Position numbers and translations under genes: made by a program. This document shows, piece after piece, positions 1-8,025 of a stretch of 64,000 nt of DNA. How positions within the stretch are numbered: the first letter of the stretch is position 1; each line of letters starts with the position of its first letter. Below the pieces are notes generated by a model. The model ran no database searches. It had not been told where the DNA came from and worked only from the letters and a program-made list of their open reading frames with translations. This stretch comes from Fodinicola feengrottensis (GTDB taxonomy: Bacteria; Actinomycetota; Actinomycetes; Mycobacteriales; HKI-0501): assembly GCF_010993775.1 (NCBI RefSeq), contig NZ_WOTO01000027.1:50297-114296 (forward strand), in the 5' to 3' direction.

Positions 1-8
1 GCCAGCTG

Positions 9-1186
9 ATGCGATGCGGCGCGCTGGTGCTCGTCTTTGTTTTCCTGACAACCTTTTCGCTGGACCCGGCGACCGCGTTCGCCGGGCCAGTGATCCACGT
101 TGGCTCTCTTCCTGGTCGGGACTGTGGTTGGCGCTGACGGGTGGCCCGCAGGTCAAGTGGTCGGGGTTGCCGGTGCAGCCGCTGGAAAAGGCCGGTGGCA
201 AGCCACCGAAAGCACCAACTCCGCCGAAGCTGGTAGCCGGTACGGGCGCAGTCGCGGCCGGCCACGCACCTGGTACGGGCCGTGGCGAGCTGCCGGCGTA
301 TGACGGCGGCGTGGTTCCGGACGCCCAGGCGCACAAGGCCCGGTCTTTTCCTGCAGTTTCCGAATTCCGGTCTGGAGGGCTCAGGCGTCACGTTTTCGTC
401 GGCGAACCTGCACTTGTTCGACACCTGGGCATCCACTTGCACAGCGCAGAAAGTGGAAGTCGCGGCAGTGTACCAGCCGTTCGACGTGCGAGGGCTACGG
501 ACGTTCCCCGGCCCGACGATGGGCGGGTCGATCGGCGGTGGTACGCCGAATGTGCCCAACGCGTGTAAGAACACGGCCGCCGACCGTGCGGTGGGTGACT
601 GGGTTTCGTTGCCAGTGTCCGTTTCGGTGCTAGGCCCCTACCCAGGCCGCGTTCGTCGACGCCGCGCAACTTCGCGAAGGCGACCACCTGCAACAACCAG
701 ATGGCCACACCGCTTATCCTGGCCGTACGCGTTCACCACGGAACGGCGGCCACGTACGACCTCACCATCCCAGACCTCCACACCTACTACGTGTCGGCTG
801 GGACCACCGCAGTACTCGTACACGACACCGATGCTGGCTTGTGCCCAATCCGCGGCACCAATCAACAAGGTCAATTGACGAGCCGAGGGTCCTTCCGGAA
901 GGCGACCGTACAAGACGCATGGGATGGCGCAGCCGACGGACCGAGCGGGGGTAAGGTCTGTCCCACATGCCGTAGTGAGGTGATGGTACGTCCGGGTACC
1001 GGTACCAGAGCCAAGCCCCGAGACTGGGATGGCTCCCATAATCCGTCATGGACGCACAGGGAGTTCCCCTCAGACGCAACGAGGGCCGACGTTCTCAACA
1101 GCTACAATACGGACGTAGGGCTGGAATGTGTCCCTTGTAATCGTGGCGGAGGAAATGATAACTCTCGGTTCAGGCGATCTGACTAG
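9..1186 (+). pseudogene. Shrunken polymorphic toxin: signal peptide, Hint domain, HNH-type nuclease
   Basis: From ATG 9 the reading frame gives a hydrophobic stretch ending in an Ala-rich cleavage-like site, i.e. a signal peptide. A Pro/Ala-rich linker follows at about 160-340 in another frame. At 643-700 a Hint-type segment (FVDAAQLREGDHL) appears, and after one more shift the Hint C-terminal end (ATYDLTIPDLHTYYV, then VLVHD). The last ~110 residues (about 850-1186) carry CPTC, a GSHNPSW segment and CVPC before the stop, the pattern of an HNH/Endonuclease VII nuclease resembling the GH-E toxin family. The YD-repeat core expected of an Rhs toxin is missing, since the locus is 1.2 kb rather than 6 kb or more. 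Several frame changes are needed, so it is called a pseudogene, although the nuclease end and its immunity gene look intact. The region about 380-640 is not recognised. Confidence 0.6.
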
Positions 1187-1739
1187 CCATTATGAGCGCT
1201 TTCTTGGCGCAATCGACGCGGGCTGGCGCGCCGATGCAGATGGGCGTTCAGTGCCGTTCCAGGTTGCACGGTATAGCGGAGTTATCGCAGGTGGCACTGC
1301 ATTTACCACGCTCGGTCTCAGTGGATGGGAATTGAAGTCAAGATCGTCTGAAAAGACGATCAGGCTAGAGTTGATGATGTTGGTTGGTTCCACGTTGCAG
1401 AGCAACACGATTCCGGGGCTGTTGCAGCAGGTCGGGTTGGAGACGATCGAATCAAATTCCGCCCTTCTGAGGGGAGACGTGATCGGCCCCCGCGGGAAGT
1501 TGTTTGCCGGTTCAAATATGGATGCTCTTTACGTTGCGGCACCGGTCTATCTCCCAGATGAGTTCGCTATCTGTGAGACGGAGGCCGGTCCAACTGTCAC
1601 ATGCTGGGTGGTTCCCATTTCTCATGATGAAGCACATTTTGTCATTCAAGAAGGGTGGAGTCGCTTTGAAGACAGGCTAGTGGAATTGAATCCGGACTTG
1701 GTCGACGTGATGCGGCCATCATCGTTATTCTCGTCGTGA
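1155..1739 (+). CDS. SUFU-family immunity protein
   Basis: A 194-residue protein with the fold signature of Suppressor-of-fused (SUFU) domain proteins (HYERFLGAIDAGWRADADG near the start, a central strand-rich region, VVPISHDEAHFVIQEGW near the end). In bacteria this family is known as an immunity protein for polymorphic toxins. I chose ATG 1155 because GGCGGAGGA lies just upstream; the open frame extends further 5' without such a site. The gene starts 32 bases inside the 3' end of the nuclease toxin in another frame, so the two are probably translationally coupled. That arrangement suggests it neutralises the nuclease encoded at 850-1186. It has no signal peptide and should act in the cytoplasm. 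The frame is unbroken. Confidence 0.75.
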   Translation: MITLGSGDLTSHYERFLGAIDAGWRADADGRSVPFQVARYSGVIAGGTAFTTLGLSGWELKSRSSEKTIRLELMMLVGSTLQSNTIPGLLQQVGLETIESNSALLRGDVIGPRGKLFAGSNMDALYVAAPVYLPDEFAICETEAGPTVTCWVVPISHDEAHFVIQEGWSRFEDRLVELNPDLVDVMRPSSLFSS

Positions 1740-3008
1740 CATACAAAGTGCCGTTTTCCTCACGACAGTCGACGAATTGTGGCAGGGCAGCAGATCACTG
1801 GTCACATATTTTGTTCAATGGGCGCCGAATCACGCGATGATCTCCAGAATGCAAGGTGCGATGCGAGTTGCTTATCGTTCAAGAACTATATGTCGGAAGT
1901 TTATTGATCAGTTTCCGCAGGAATTCAACAACAACTGGTGGCGTGCGTGGGGTATGGCGCCAAGATGATCGTTGAGAAGAGTGGCACTCGTGTGGCGGTC
2001 GCTCAGCCGCTGGAGGTTCCCGCCTCCGGTGGAACCGTGCTCAAGGTCGACCATTATGTCGGTTCTGATCGCATCGCTGTCGTAAGAAATGTCCGTATGG
2101 TGGTCGAGGTCGCGAGGCTATTTGGAGGGATGAGGTCGCGTGCTTTGGTGGGAGGCACCTTTCAGTAGGGGGGTGGCAACCCTTCACTACTTGAAGTTTT
2201 CTGTAGGGACAGCTCCCTTGGCTTGGGTGCGACGCCGACTATTTCGAGTATGCTGGGGAAGTCGTTGGTTGTCGGGCTGCCTGATGAATTTTGCGCACCG
2301 GCAATTCGGGAAGAAATTTCAGCGATCTAGTCGTGCGGATGTTCAAGGCGAGTCGCCCTGGTCTTGTCGGTGTTGGTCAGATGAATATATCTAGCGGTTT
2401 CGCCCCGCTATTTTCCATCCGTTGGCTCGATTGCCAGCTGCGACGGGATGCGCAGTTTCACTGGGAAGACTCCCCGTGTTGTTGGCTGATGGGGTCCAGC
2501 AAGCTGATCTCGCAGGTCCGGGTCGGTGACAAGATCACTGACTCCGTTCCGACCGGGAAACGCCTGATCCAGTACCGCCGCGGATCACATCGAGTTACTC
2601 AAGCTCGTTCTGGAGGCACTGCTCGAGGTTGCCCGGCTGTGGACCCGCACTGCCCGCGACTGTTGCTGCGTACCGATTCAGCTGGTGCCAGCAAAATCTT
2701 CGCCGCCGCGCCGCTTCCAGTGCCTCCTCGTATACAGATCTCGCGGCGGTAACACGTGAAACGCAGGCCAGCCTGGATGCTAAATGCTTCCGGCATACAG
2801 TCGTGGCTTTCTGGAGGTAGTCCGCAGTTGCCGATTCGGAATCCGATCGTCGATCCGGCTGCCGCGCGCGTTTTGAGTCGGGCCGCTGGTGGTGAGGTAC
2901 CTGGAAGGACTTTGTATCTGTTCTGCGGCGGGACGCTACCATGCCGGATGGTTTTCGGGTGCACACGTCCTACGTTGATCCTTGATATATTGAGATTTGG
3001 AGTATGGC
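1740..3008 (+). other. Toxin/immunity debris, no intact gene recognised
   Basis: About 1.27 kb without a convincing full-length gene. Short plus-strand frames at 1777-1968 and 1938-2168 overlap by 31 bases in different frames, echoing the toxin-immunity overlap at 1155-1186, but neither product is recognised. The G+C content is visibly lower than in the metabolic part of the window and stops are frequent. A Hint-domain fragment at about 2460-2600 is listed separately. The minus-strand frames at 2595-2966 have no recognisable protein. I read the stretch as degraded toxin cassettes. Confidence 0.45.
2460..2600 (+). pseudogene. Fragment of a Hint (intein-like) domain from a second polymorphic toxin
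   Basis: The translated segment GSSKLISQVRVGDKITDSV matches the start of the Hint autoprotease domain of actinobacterial Rhs toxins, where a Cys is followed by VLMADGSSKPI and VKVGDKV. Removing one G from the GGGG run near 2490 would restore LADGSSK upstream. A short SHRVTQ piece follows at about 2586, after which similarity stops. There is no downstream toxin domain and no Rhs core upstream. This is a second, independent Hint remnant within 2.6 kb, so at least two toxin genes have decayed here. Confidence 0.5.
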
Positions 3009-3428
3009 ATGGCCGATGCGGAGAAGTTGCTGATCGATGGAGTCGACCAGCTTCGGTTCGTCCACCTAGAGAAGTTTCCCAAATCGACGGACTTCGTTAT
3101 TGAACTTGCTGACGACGGAACAGATTCTGCGGTTCGCTTCCTTGCTCAAGATCTTAGAATCGTGGTGTCATTTCCATGGTGGGAGAATCCGAAAGGGGAA
3201 ATCGCGGAATGGGCTCCCGCTGATGCCCCTAACGGTTCGACTGAGTCTCCCTACTGGGATATGGACCAGGGGTGGCGCATCTTGATTTGGCAATCCGGCG
3301 ATCTTGTATATATTGCCGAGGGCGGTGCGGAGGAGGGCGTGTATGCGAATTGGTTTTCGCTGCCAGCCGCACTCTATCAATCTGAATGGGACAAAGTGAT
3401 TCGACTAGCGTCGTCTGCGGCTCAATAG
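3009..3428 (+). CDS. Hypothetical protein, orphan immunity-like
   Basis: An uninterrupted 139-residue acidic, Trp-rich protein (PWWENPKGEIAEW, YWDMDQGW, YANWFSLPAAL). I do not recognise a family. ATG 3009 is preferred because GGAG at 2999-3002 sits six bases upstream; a TTG at 2997 is also in frame. Size, acidity, aromatic content and position among decayed toxin genes resemble orphan immunity proteins, but that is inferred from context alone. It has no signal peptide or membrane segment. Confidence 0.6.
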   Translation: MADAEKLLIDGVDQLRFVHLEKFPKSTDFVIELADDGTDSAVRFLAQDLRIVVSFPWWENPKGEIAEWAPADAPNGSTESPYWDMDQGWRILIWQSGDLVYIAEGGAEEGVYANWFSLPAALYQSEWDKVIRLASSAAQ

Positions 3429-3667
3429 GTGACTGGTCCGGTGGCCACGGTCGTGTGAAGGGGCCCGCTTCCGTGGACAGTGATCTTCATGTTCGCTGGT
3501 AGTGGTCGGGAGGATCGGGATGGGGACTCGGCGGAGGTTCACCGCGGAGGTGGAAGGATCCTTGGGGGTCACCATCGTTGGGACGAAGTCCAACAAGGGT
3601 TAACGACGGGCGTCTCCACCCTGACACGCAAATCCGTATAGATGCCTACGGCGGAGAGTATAGTCTG

Positions 3668-4057
3668 ATGACTACAATTCATTCTGCTGATCCTGAGTTT
3701 AGGGTATGTCAGATCAGTTTCGATTCGTTGCTTGAGATCCAATTGGAGGCAGAGGCCCGCGGCTGGGCAACCCGATGGAGCTCGGTGGACGCACTTCGCA
3801 GTCAGGTCAAGGATGAGGCTGTCGTCCTCCAGTCCTTGATGCGCGAAGAGCGAGGAGGGGTCGTGCGGGCCTATCGATGCCTCCTGTTGTTCTCGACGGC
3901 GGATGGCGAGAATGCTGGCGGACTGGCCACGATTGACCTTGATCCGGCCAGGTTCACGTCGCTGGAGCGGCTCGATCGAGACCTGGACGTTCGGCAAACA
4001 CTTGTTCGGGTGTTCTCCCTTGCGCTGAATGGGATTTCGATGGTCTCGAAGAAGTAG
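3668..4057 (+). CDS. Hypothetical protein in toxin/immunity region
   Basis: A 129-residue soluble protein beginning MTTIHSADPEFRVCQISFD. The frame is open further upstream to 3578, but ATG 3668 has GGCGGAGAG about ten bases before it, and the upstream part has no protein-like composition. No family is recognised. It has mixed alpha/beta composition, no membrane segment and no catalytic motif. It is the last gene of the low-G+C plus-strand block before the convergent DUF222/HNH gene and may be another orphan immunity gene. The 239 bases between 3428 and 3668 contain no gene I can support. Confidence 0.55.
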   Translation: MTTIHSADPEFRVCQISFDSLLEIQLEAEARGWATRWSSVDALRSQVKDEAVVLQSLMREERGGVVRAYRCLLLFSTADGENAGGLATIDLDPARFTSLERLDRDLDVRQTLVRVFSLALNGISMVSKK

Positions 4058-4080
4058 CAGGCTCCAAACAAACTAAAGTA

Positions 4081-5336
4081 TTAGAACGGTGGTGGTGGGT
4101 ATTCGTCGTTGGGTGTGACGTCGTAGGTGCGTCCGGTGGGGCTGGTCCAGAGGAATCGTCCTGGTGTTGGTTGGGTGACGGTCCAGCCGTGTTCTTTGAT
4201 GTCGTTGTGGAATTTTGCAGGCTGGTCCGGTGCTGTCGTACGCGGTTTTGCCTTCCGGTTCGCGGAAGGGGGTGGTGTGGTCGAATTCGCAGGTCGCGGC
4301 GGGCCTGTTGCAGGCGGGGGTCCGCAGCATCGTTGGTCTCGGGCGTTGACCAAGTCGCGTAGCGCTTTGGTGGGGCGGTAGCGTGTACGGCCGTGGTCGA
4401 TGACCACTCCGCTGACGGGGTCGGTGAGGATTCGGTACCATTCGCTGTTTTCGTTGCCGGCGAGTTCGCGGGCGCGTTGCGCGGTCATCGGCCCGTAACC
4501 ACTCAGGACCGCGGGGTTGTCGTCCAGGCTCATCAAGGTGGTGGCGTCGACGCGGAGTTCGATTTTGGTGCATACATTGCTGGGGACGCCGAGGCTGAGG
4601 GCGTCGGCTCGGAGTGCGTCCATGGTGCGGGTTTCGTCTTTGGTTTTGAGGCTGCGGGCGATGGTGTCGATGATGCGGTAGATCGCTTCGGCTGATTCGG
4701 CGGGCAGGAACGCGCCGAGAGAAGAGCCATCCCGTCTTCGCAGGGCTGCTTTTCCACCCGTCGTTCGGAGACCAGTTTCTTGCGGCGGGCCTCGGCAGCG
4801 GCCGGGTCGATCTTGATGACCTCCCGGCGGGCCCTGTCTCGGATGGATCGAGGGGTCTTGGAGTCGCTGTCGGGCAGGACTTTTTCTTCGACTTTCTGGG
4901 CGTCTTCGGGTGAGAGGTGGCCGACTTGGTCGGCGAAGGTGAAGGCTTTGCGCAGGTCGAGATAACCGGCGGACATCCGCGCCATGGTGCCGGGGAGTTC
5001 GTGGACGAGTTGGTACGCGAGATTCAGTCGTTTCTGGGCCGCTGACAGGCTCCAGGTTAGTGATGCGGCGATTTCGCCGGCCGCGTATTTGGAGAATGGT
5101 GCGCCTACGGCGGGGCGGGCGTTGGTGAAGCGGTCCATGAACCGCATCTGCATCGCCTGCGTATACGAAATCACCTTATCCAGCGTCTCGACCGCGGCCA
5201 GTGCCGTGTCAGCGTCGGCTCGGCCATAACGGTCAAGTTCTTCCAGCATGGACAGGGGAACCCCGCTGGGTGGCATAGTGCGCCATGCCTGCTTGTTGGG
5301 GTCGGTGAATTCCGGTCGCCGTCGCTTTTTGCTCAT
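4081..5336 (-). CDS. DUF222/HNH (13E12-repeat-type) endonuclease-like protein, frameshifted
   Basis: The N-terminal ~200 residues form the helical DUF222 domain (ADADTALAAVETLDKVISYTQ, then AAEIAASLTWS-like and LDLRKAFTFADQ segments). The C-terminal part holds an HNH endonuclease-like domain: LVNARDQRC, ACNRPA, CEFDHTTPF, then CKFHNDIKEHGW. This architecture is very common, often multicopy, in actinobacteria (13E12 repeat family); its role is uncertain and it is often regarded as mobile. Restoring the protein needs frame changes near 4720, 4330 and 4225, giving about 415 residues, a usual length. The start MSKKRRRPEF is at 5336. Sequencing error and genuine decay are both possible; the HNH residues look intact after correction. 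Confidence 0.75.
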
Positions 5337-5454
5337 AGCCCAATTTTACCGGCCGCCACCGACAGTCGGGTCGCCAGTTTCGTTTCTGTGGATAACAAAC
5401 AGTGGCCGGTGAACCCTGTGGATAAGGTCGAGAGGCTTGTTCGGTGAGGGCGGT

Positions 5455-5600
5455 CAAGCGTACGGCGTTGCCGCGGCCGAACGAGATGTGCGGTGCGGGC
5501 GAAGGCGGTGCTGGCGGCGGGCATCACTGGGGCGGGCGGCACGCGTAATAGCGGACAGATCTGCCGGGTCCTAAGCAAGCCGCATGGCGAGTAACGGCGA
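5455..5600 (-). pseudogene. Degenerate partial copy of the DUF1772-like gene at 6170-6599
   Basis: Blocks here match the gene 0.9 kb downstream. GCGTACGGCGTTG occurs at about 5457 and about 6226, and the stretch from GGGCATCACTGGGGCG through AGCGGACAGATCTGCCGGG to AAGCAAGCCGC near 5520-5580 matches about 6428-6492 with scattered changes. The middle of the gene is deleted. In translation the PRGLLKPGS segment of the intact protein appears here as PCGLLRTRQ. The rest of 5337-5747 contains no gene I can support. Confidence 0.55.
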
Positions 5601-5747
5601 GGGTGAAAGCAAGCAGGCGCGACATTGAGCGCGGCCGTGCGTGTGGTGGGTGGGTTCGTCGTCAAGAATGCCGTCACCATCGTCGATCGCTGCTTCCGCG
5701 GTCGTTTCGCTGGTTATGAGGCAGTGCTGGGTGTATACGATGCCAAT

Positions 5748-6089
5748 ATGCGTGAAGATGAGCTTGAAGATATTGAGGAGCTGTGTGGTGCGGCCAGTCC
5801 GCCACCTTGGTTCGTCAGGCAGTTAGATGATGACTGGGCGATGGGCCTTGTGGCGGTGAGCACGACACCAGACACCGGTCTTGGCGAGAGATGGCCGGAA
5901 TTTGATCACGGTGAAATAATTGCCGCAACGTTGGTTCAGCAGCCGCGCTATGTTGATTCCGTTGACGGACTCTGGGACCAGAATGCGGCCTTCATCGCCA
6001 TGGCGCGGGAGGCTGTGCCGCGCCTTGTGAGCGAGGTTAGGCGCCTTCGGGCTCTGCTCGCGGAGACTGATAGTCATCCATCTCGCTGA
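5748..6089 (+). CDS. Conserved hypothetical protein (phage-type DUF)
   Basis: A 113-residue acidic protein starting MREDELEDIEELCGAA. The sequence ASPPPWFVRQLDDDWAMGLVAV, then a NAAFIAMAREAVPRLVSEV segment and a basic end, resembles a family of short proteins common in actinobacteria and their phages (typically AATPGPW near the start and FIAHARxDVPxLLxEV near the end). Function is unknown. The frame is open upstream to 5625, but the family usually begins near the E/D-rich segment, so ATG 5748 is chosen; no strong ribosome binding site decides it. Confidence 0.6.
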   Translation: MREDELEDIEELCGAASPPPWFVRQLDDDWAMGLVAVSTTPDTGLGERWPEFDHGEIIAATLVQQPRYVDSVDGLWDQNAAFIAMAREAVPRLVSEVRRLRALLAETDSHPSR

Positions 6090-6169
6090 GGGTATGGGGT
6101 GCAATTCAATGTGACTGCGGAATACATTACCGGGCGCGCTGTTACGAGTAGATTGTCGAAGCTGCTGAT

Positions 6170-6599
6170 CTAGTCAGTCTTGGGGCGGCGGAGGGTGATG
6201 AGGGCGACCGTGAGGGGGCCAGGCGTACGGCGTTGAGGCGGTGCCAGCGGCTGACCAGGTGGGCTTGTTCGTTGGCGGAAAGAGTGTCTTCGCGGATGAG
6301 GCGGATGTTGACCGTACGGACGAGATAAGCAGTGAGGGCGACAGCGGAGGCGGTGCTGACAGCGGTGGCGACCGCCGCTGGCTTGTTGTCGCGCCATCGG
6401 TCGACCACGGTGGCGGTGGTGGCGGCGAGCATCACCGGGGCGAGGGGCGCGGCGCGTAGTAGCGGACAGGGCTGCCGGGCTTGAGCAAGCCGCGGGGCGG
6501 GGCGTCGGCGAGCAGTTGGGGCATGCCGACGACCGCTTCGTAGAGGTTCCCGAAGAACCAGGCCGTCAGGCCGAACTGGGCGACGGTTCGTGACTTCAT
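6170..6599 (-). CDS. DUF1772-like small membrane protein, frameshifted
   Basis: From ATG 6599 the product begins MKSRTVAQFGLTAWFFGNLYE, followed by GMPQLL and GSPVRYYAP. Shifts near 6445 and 6260 continue it through a hydrophobic LAPVMLAATTATVVDRW segment, a second AVATAVSTASAVALTAYLV segment and a basic HRLNAVRLA tail. Three or four hydrophobic segments in about 142 residues fit the DUF1772/anthrone-oxygenase-like membrane family. A decayed partial copy lies upstream at 5455-5600. It is divergent from the secreted lipase gene, with 101 bases between the start codons that must hold both promoters. Function is not known. Confidence 0.55.
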
Positions 6600-6700
6600 G
6601 GTGACAAGAGTACGAGACTGTCGGGTTGGCCAGGTTTGGGTGGATGCCGTACGGGTGTATGGTCTCGCGGCACATGCGCTGACTGGCTGGGGGAACAACG

Positions 6701-8023
6701 ATGTACCTCGGGAAACACGTGGGTCTCGTACGCAACCGATGGGTGGCGGGCGCTGCCGCGGCGGCTGCGGCGCTGGCGGTGGGGGTTGTTGGCGGGACTG
6801 CGCTGGCGGCGACCGCGGCGGCCACTACCTGCAAAAACGTCGCTGTGCCGGTGACTGTGGCGGGGCAGTCCGGGTCCATCGCCGGCACCCTGTGCGTGCC
6901 ACCGAAGGCGCGTACGTTGCAGCTGCTGATCAGCGGCTGGACCTACAATCGAGGTTATTTCGACGTTTCGCTGGATCCGCAGACCTATTCGTACGCGCGG
7001 GCGGCCAATAACGCGGGCTATGCGACGCTGGCGATTGACCGGCTTGGTGCGGGCGCCTCGCTGCATCCGCTCAGCCTCTTCAGTACGACCGAAGCTGACA
7101 TCCGGACCGTCCACGAAGTTGTGCAGGCAGCCCGAAAAGGCAGCTTCGGCACCTCGTTCGACAAGGTGATCTCGGTCGGCCACAGCCTTGGATCGATTGT
7201 GGCGCAGGGCGAAGCCGGCATCTACGGTGACGTGGATGCGCTGGTGACGACTGGATTTTCGAGCGCTATCAACTATGCCAATGCGTACGTGGAGATCGCC
7301 GGCCGAGACCATCCGGCCGTCAGCGATCCGAAGTTCGCCAACTCCGGGTTGGACCCGCTGTTCTGGACCAGCCAGCCGGGAACCCGCAGTTTGTTCACCA
7401 ACACCGCGAACACCGATCCGGCAGTGCACGCGTACGACGAAAAGACGTTGAAGGACACCGACAATCTGATTGAAGGCGTCACGCTTGCCAGTTATACGGC
7501 GACCAACGCGATCGCGAAGGTGCACGTGCCGGTGCTGGTGGTGACCGGTACGAAGGACCCGTTCTTCTGCGGCCTCAACAGCGCGGACTGTACGAGCTCG
7601 GAAACCCTGCTGCAGCATGAAAAAGAGTTCTACAACACGAGCGTGCAGGCGTACGCGGTGCCGAACACCGGGCACGACATCGAGCTGGAGCGGACCGCAC
7701 CGCTCGCGAACCAACGGATGCTGCAATTCGCGGACTCGGTGGTCGGTGCGGGCTCGGGTGTACGCGGCTCGGCTCCGGGTACTCGGCCGGCGCCGGTCGC
7801 GCCGCCGTCCGGCCACCCATCAGTGCAGAACCAGGTGCTGGACGTGGCTTTCACGCAGGCCGTCAAGCCGGTGGCGGACGCGTACGCGCAGCTCAAGCAG
7901 CCAGTCCCGGGCCTGGGCGACACCACGAACCCGAACCCAGCGTCGGCGATCCTGCTGGGCAGGATCGCCGCGCTGGTGGCTCAGTTCGCACCGGCCGCGG
8001 CCCAGGCGGGCCTCGGAAACTGA
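6701..8023 (+). CDS. Secreted alpha/beta-hydrolase (lipase/esterase-like)
   Basis: An intact 440-residue protein. A basic start followed by a long Ala/Val-rich segment to about residue 40 is a signal peptide. The alpha/beta-hydrolase core follows, with nucleophile elbow GHSLGS (Ser162). Likely triad partners are Asp286 in VTGTKDP and His325 in PNTGHDIE. Cysteines at about 44, 65, 290 and 297 may form disulfides, fitting an exported enzyme. The last ~90 residues are Pro/Ala-rich with a helical end and may be a spacer or attachment region. Substrate is unknown; a lipid or ester is likely. The gene is convergent with valS, with only two bases between the stop codons. Confidence 0.8.
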   Translation: MYLGKHVGLVRNRWVAGAAAAAAALAVGVVGGTALAATAAATTCKNVAVPVTVAGQSGSIAGTLCVPPKARTLQLLISGWTYNRGYFDVSLDPQTYSYARAANNAGYATLAIDRLGAGASLHPLSLFSTTEADIRTVHEVVQAARKGSFGTSFDKVISVGHSLGSIVAQGEAGIYGDVDALVTTGFSSAINYANAYVEIAGRDHPAVSDPKFANSGLDPLFWTSQPGTRSLFTNTANTDPAVHAYDEKTLKDTDNLIEGVTLASYTATNAIAKVHVPVLVVTGTKDPFFCGLNSADCTSSETLLQHEKEFYNTSVQAYAVPNTGHDIELERTAPLANQRMLQFADSVVGAGSGVRGSAPGTRPAPVAPPSGHPSVQNQVLDVAFTQAVKPVADAYAQLKQPVPGLGDTTNPNPASAILLGRIAALVAQFAPAAAQAGLGN

Positions 8024-8025
8024 GG

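Noticed and set aside
6596..7816. A 406-codon minus-strand open frame opposite the secreted lipase
   Set aside because: The product is Arg/His-rich without any recognisable motif, while the plus strand encodes a full alpha/beta-hydrolase with signal peptide and triad. It is a high-G+C shadow frame.
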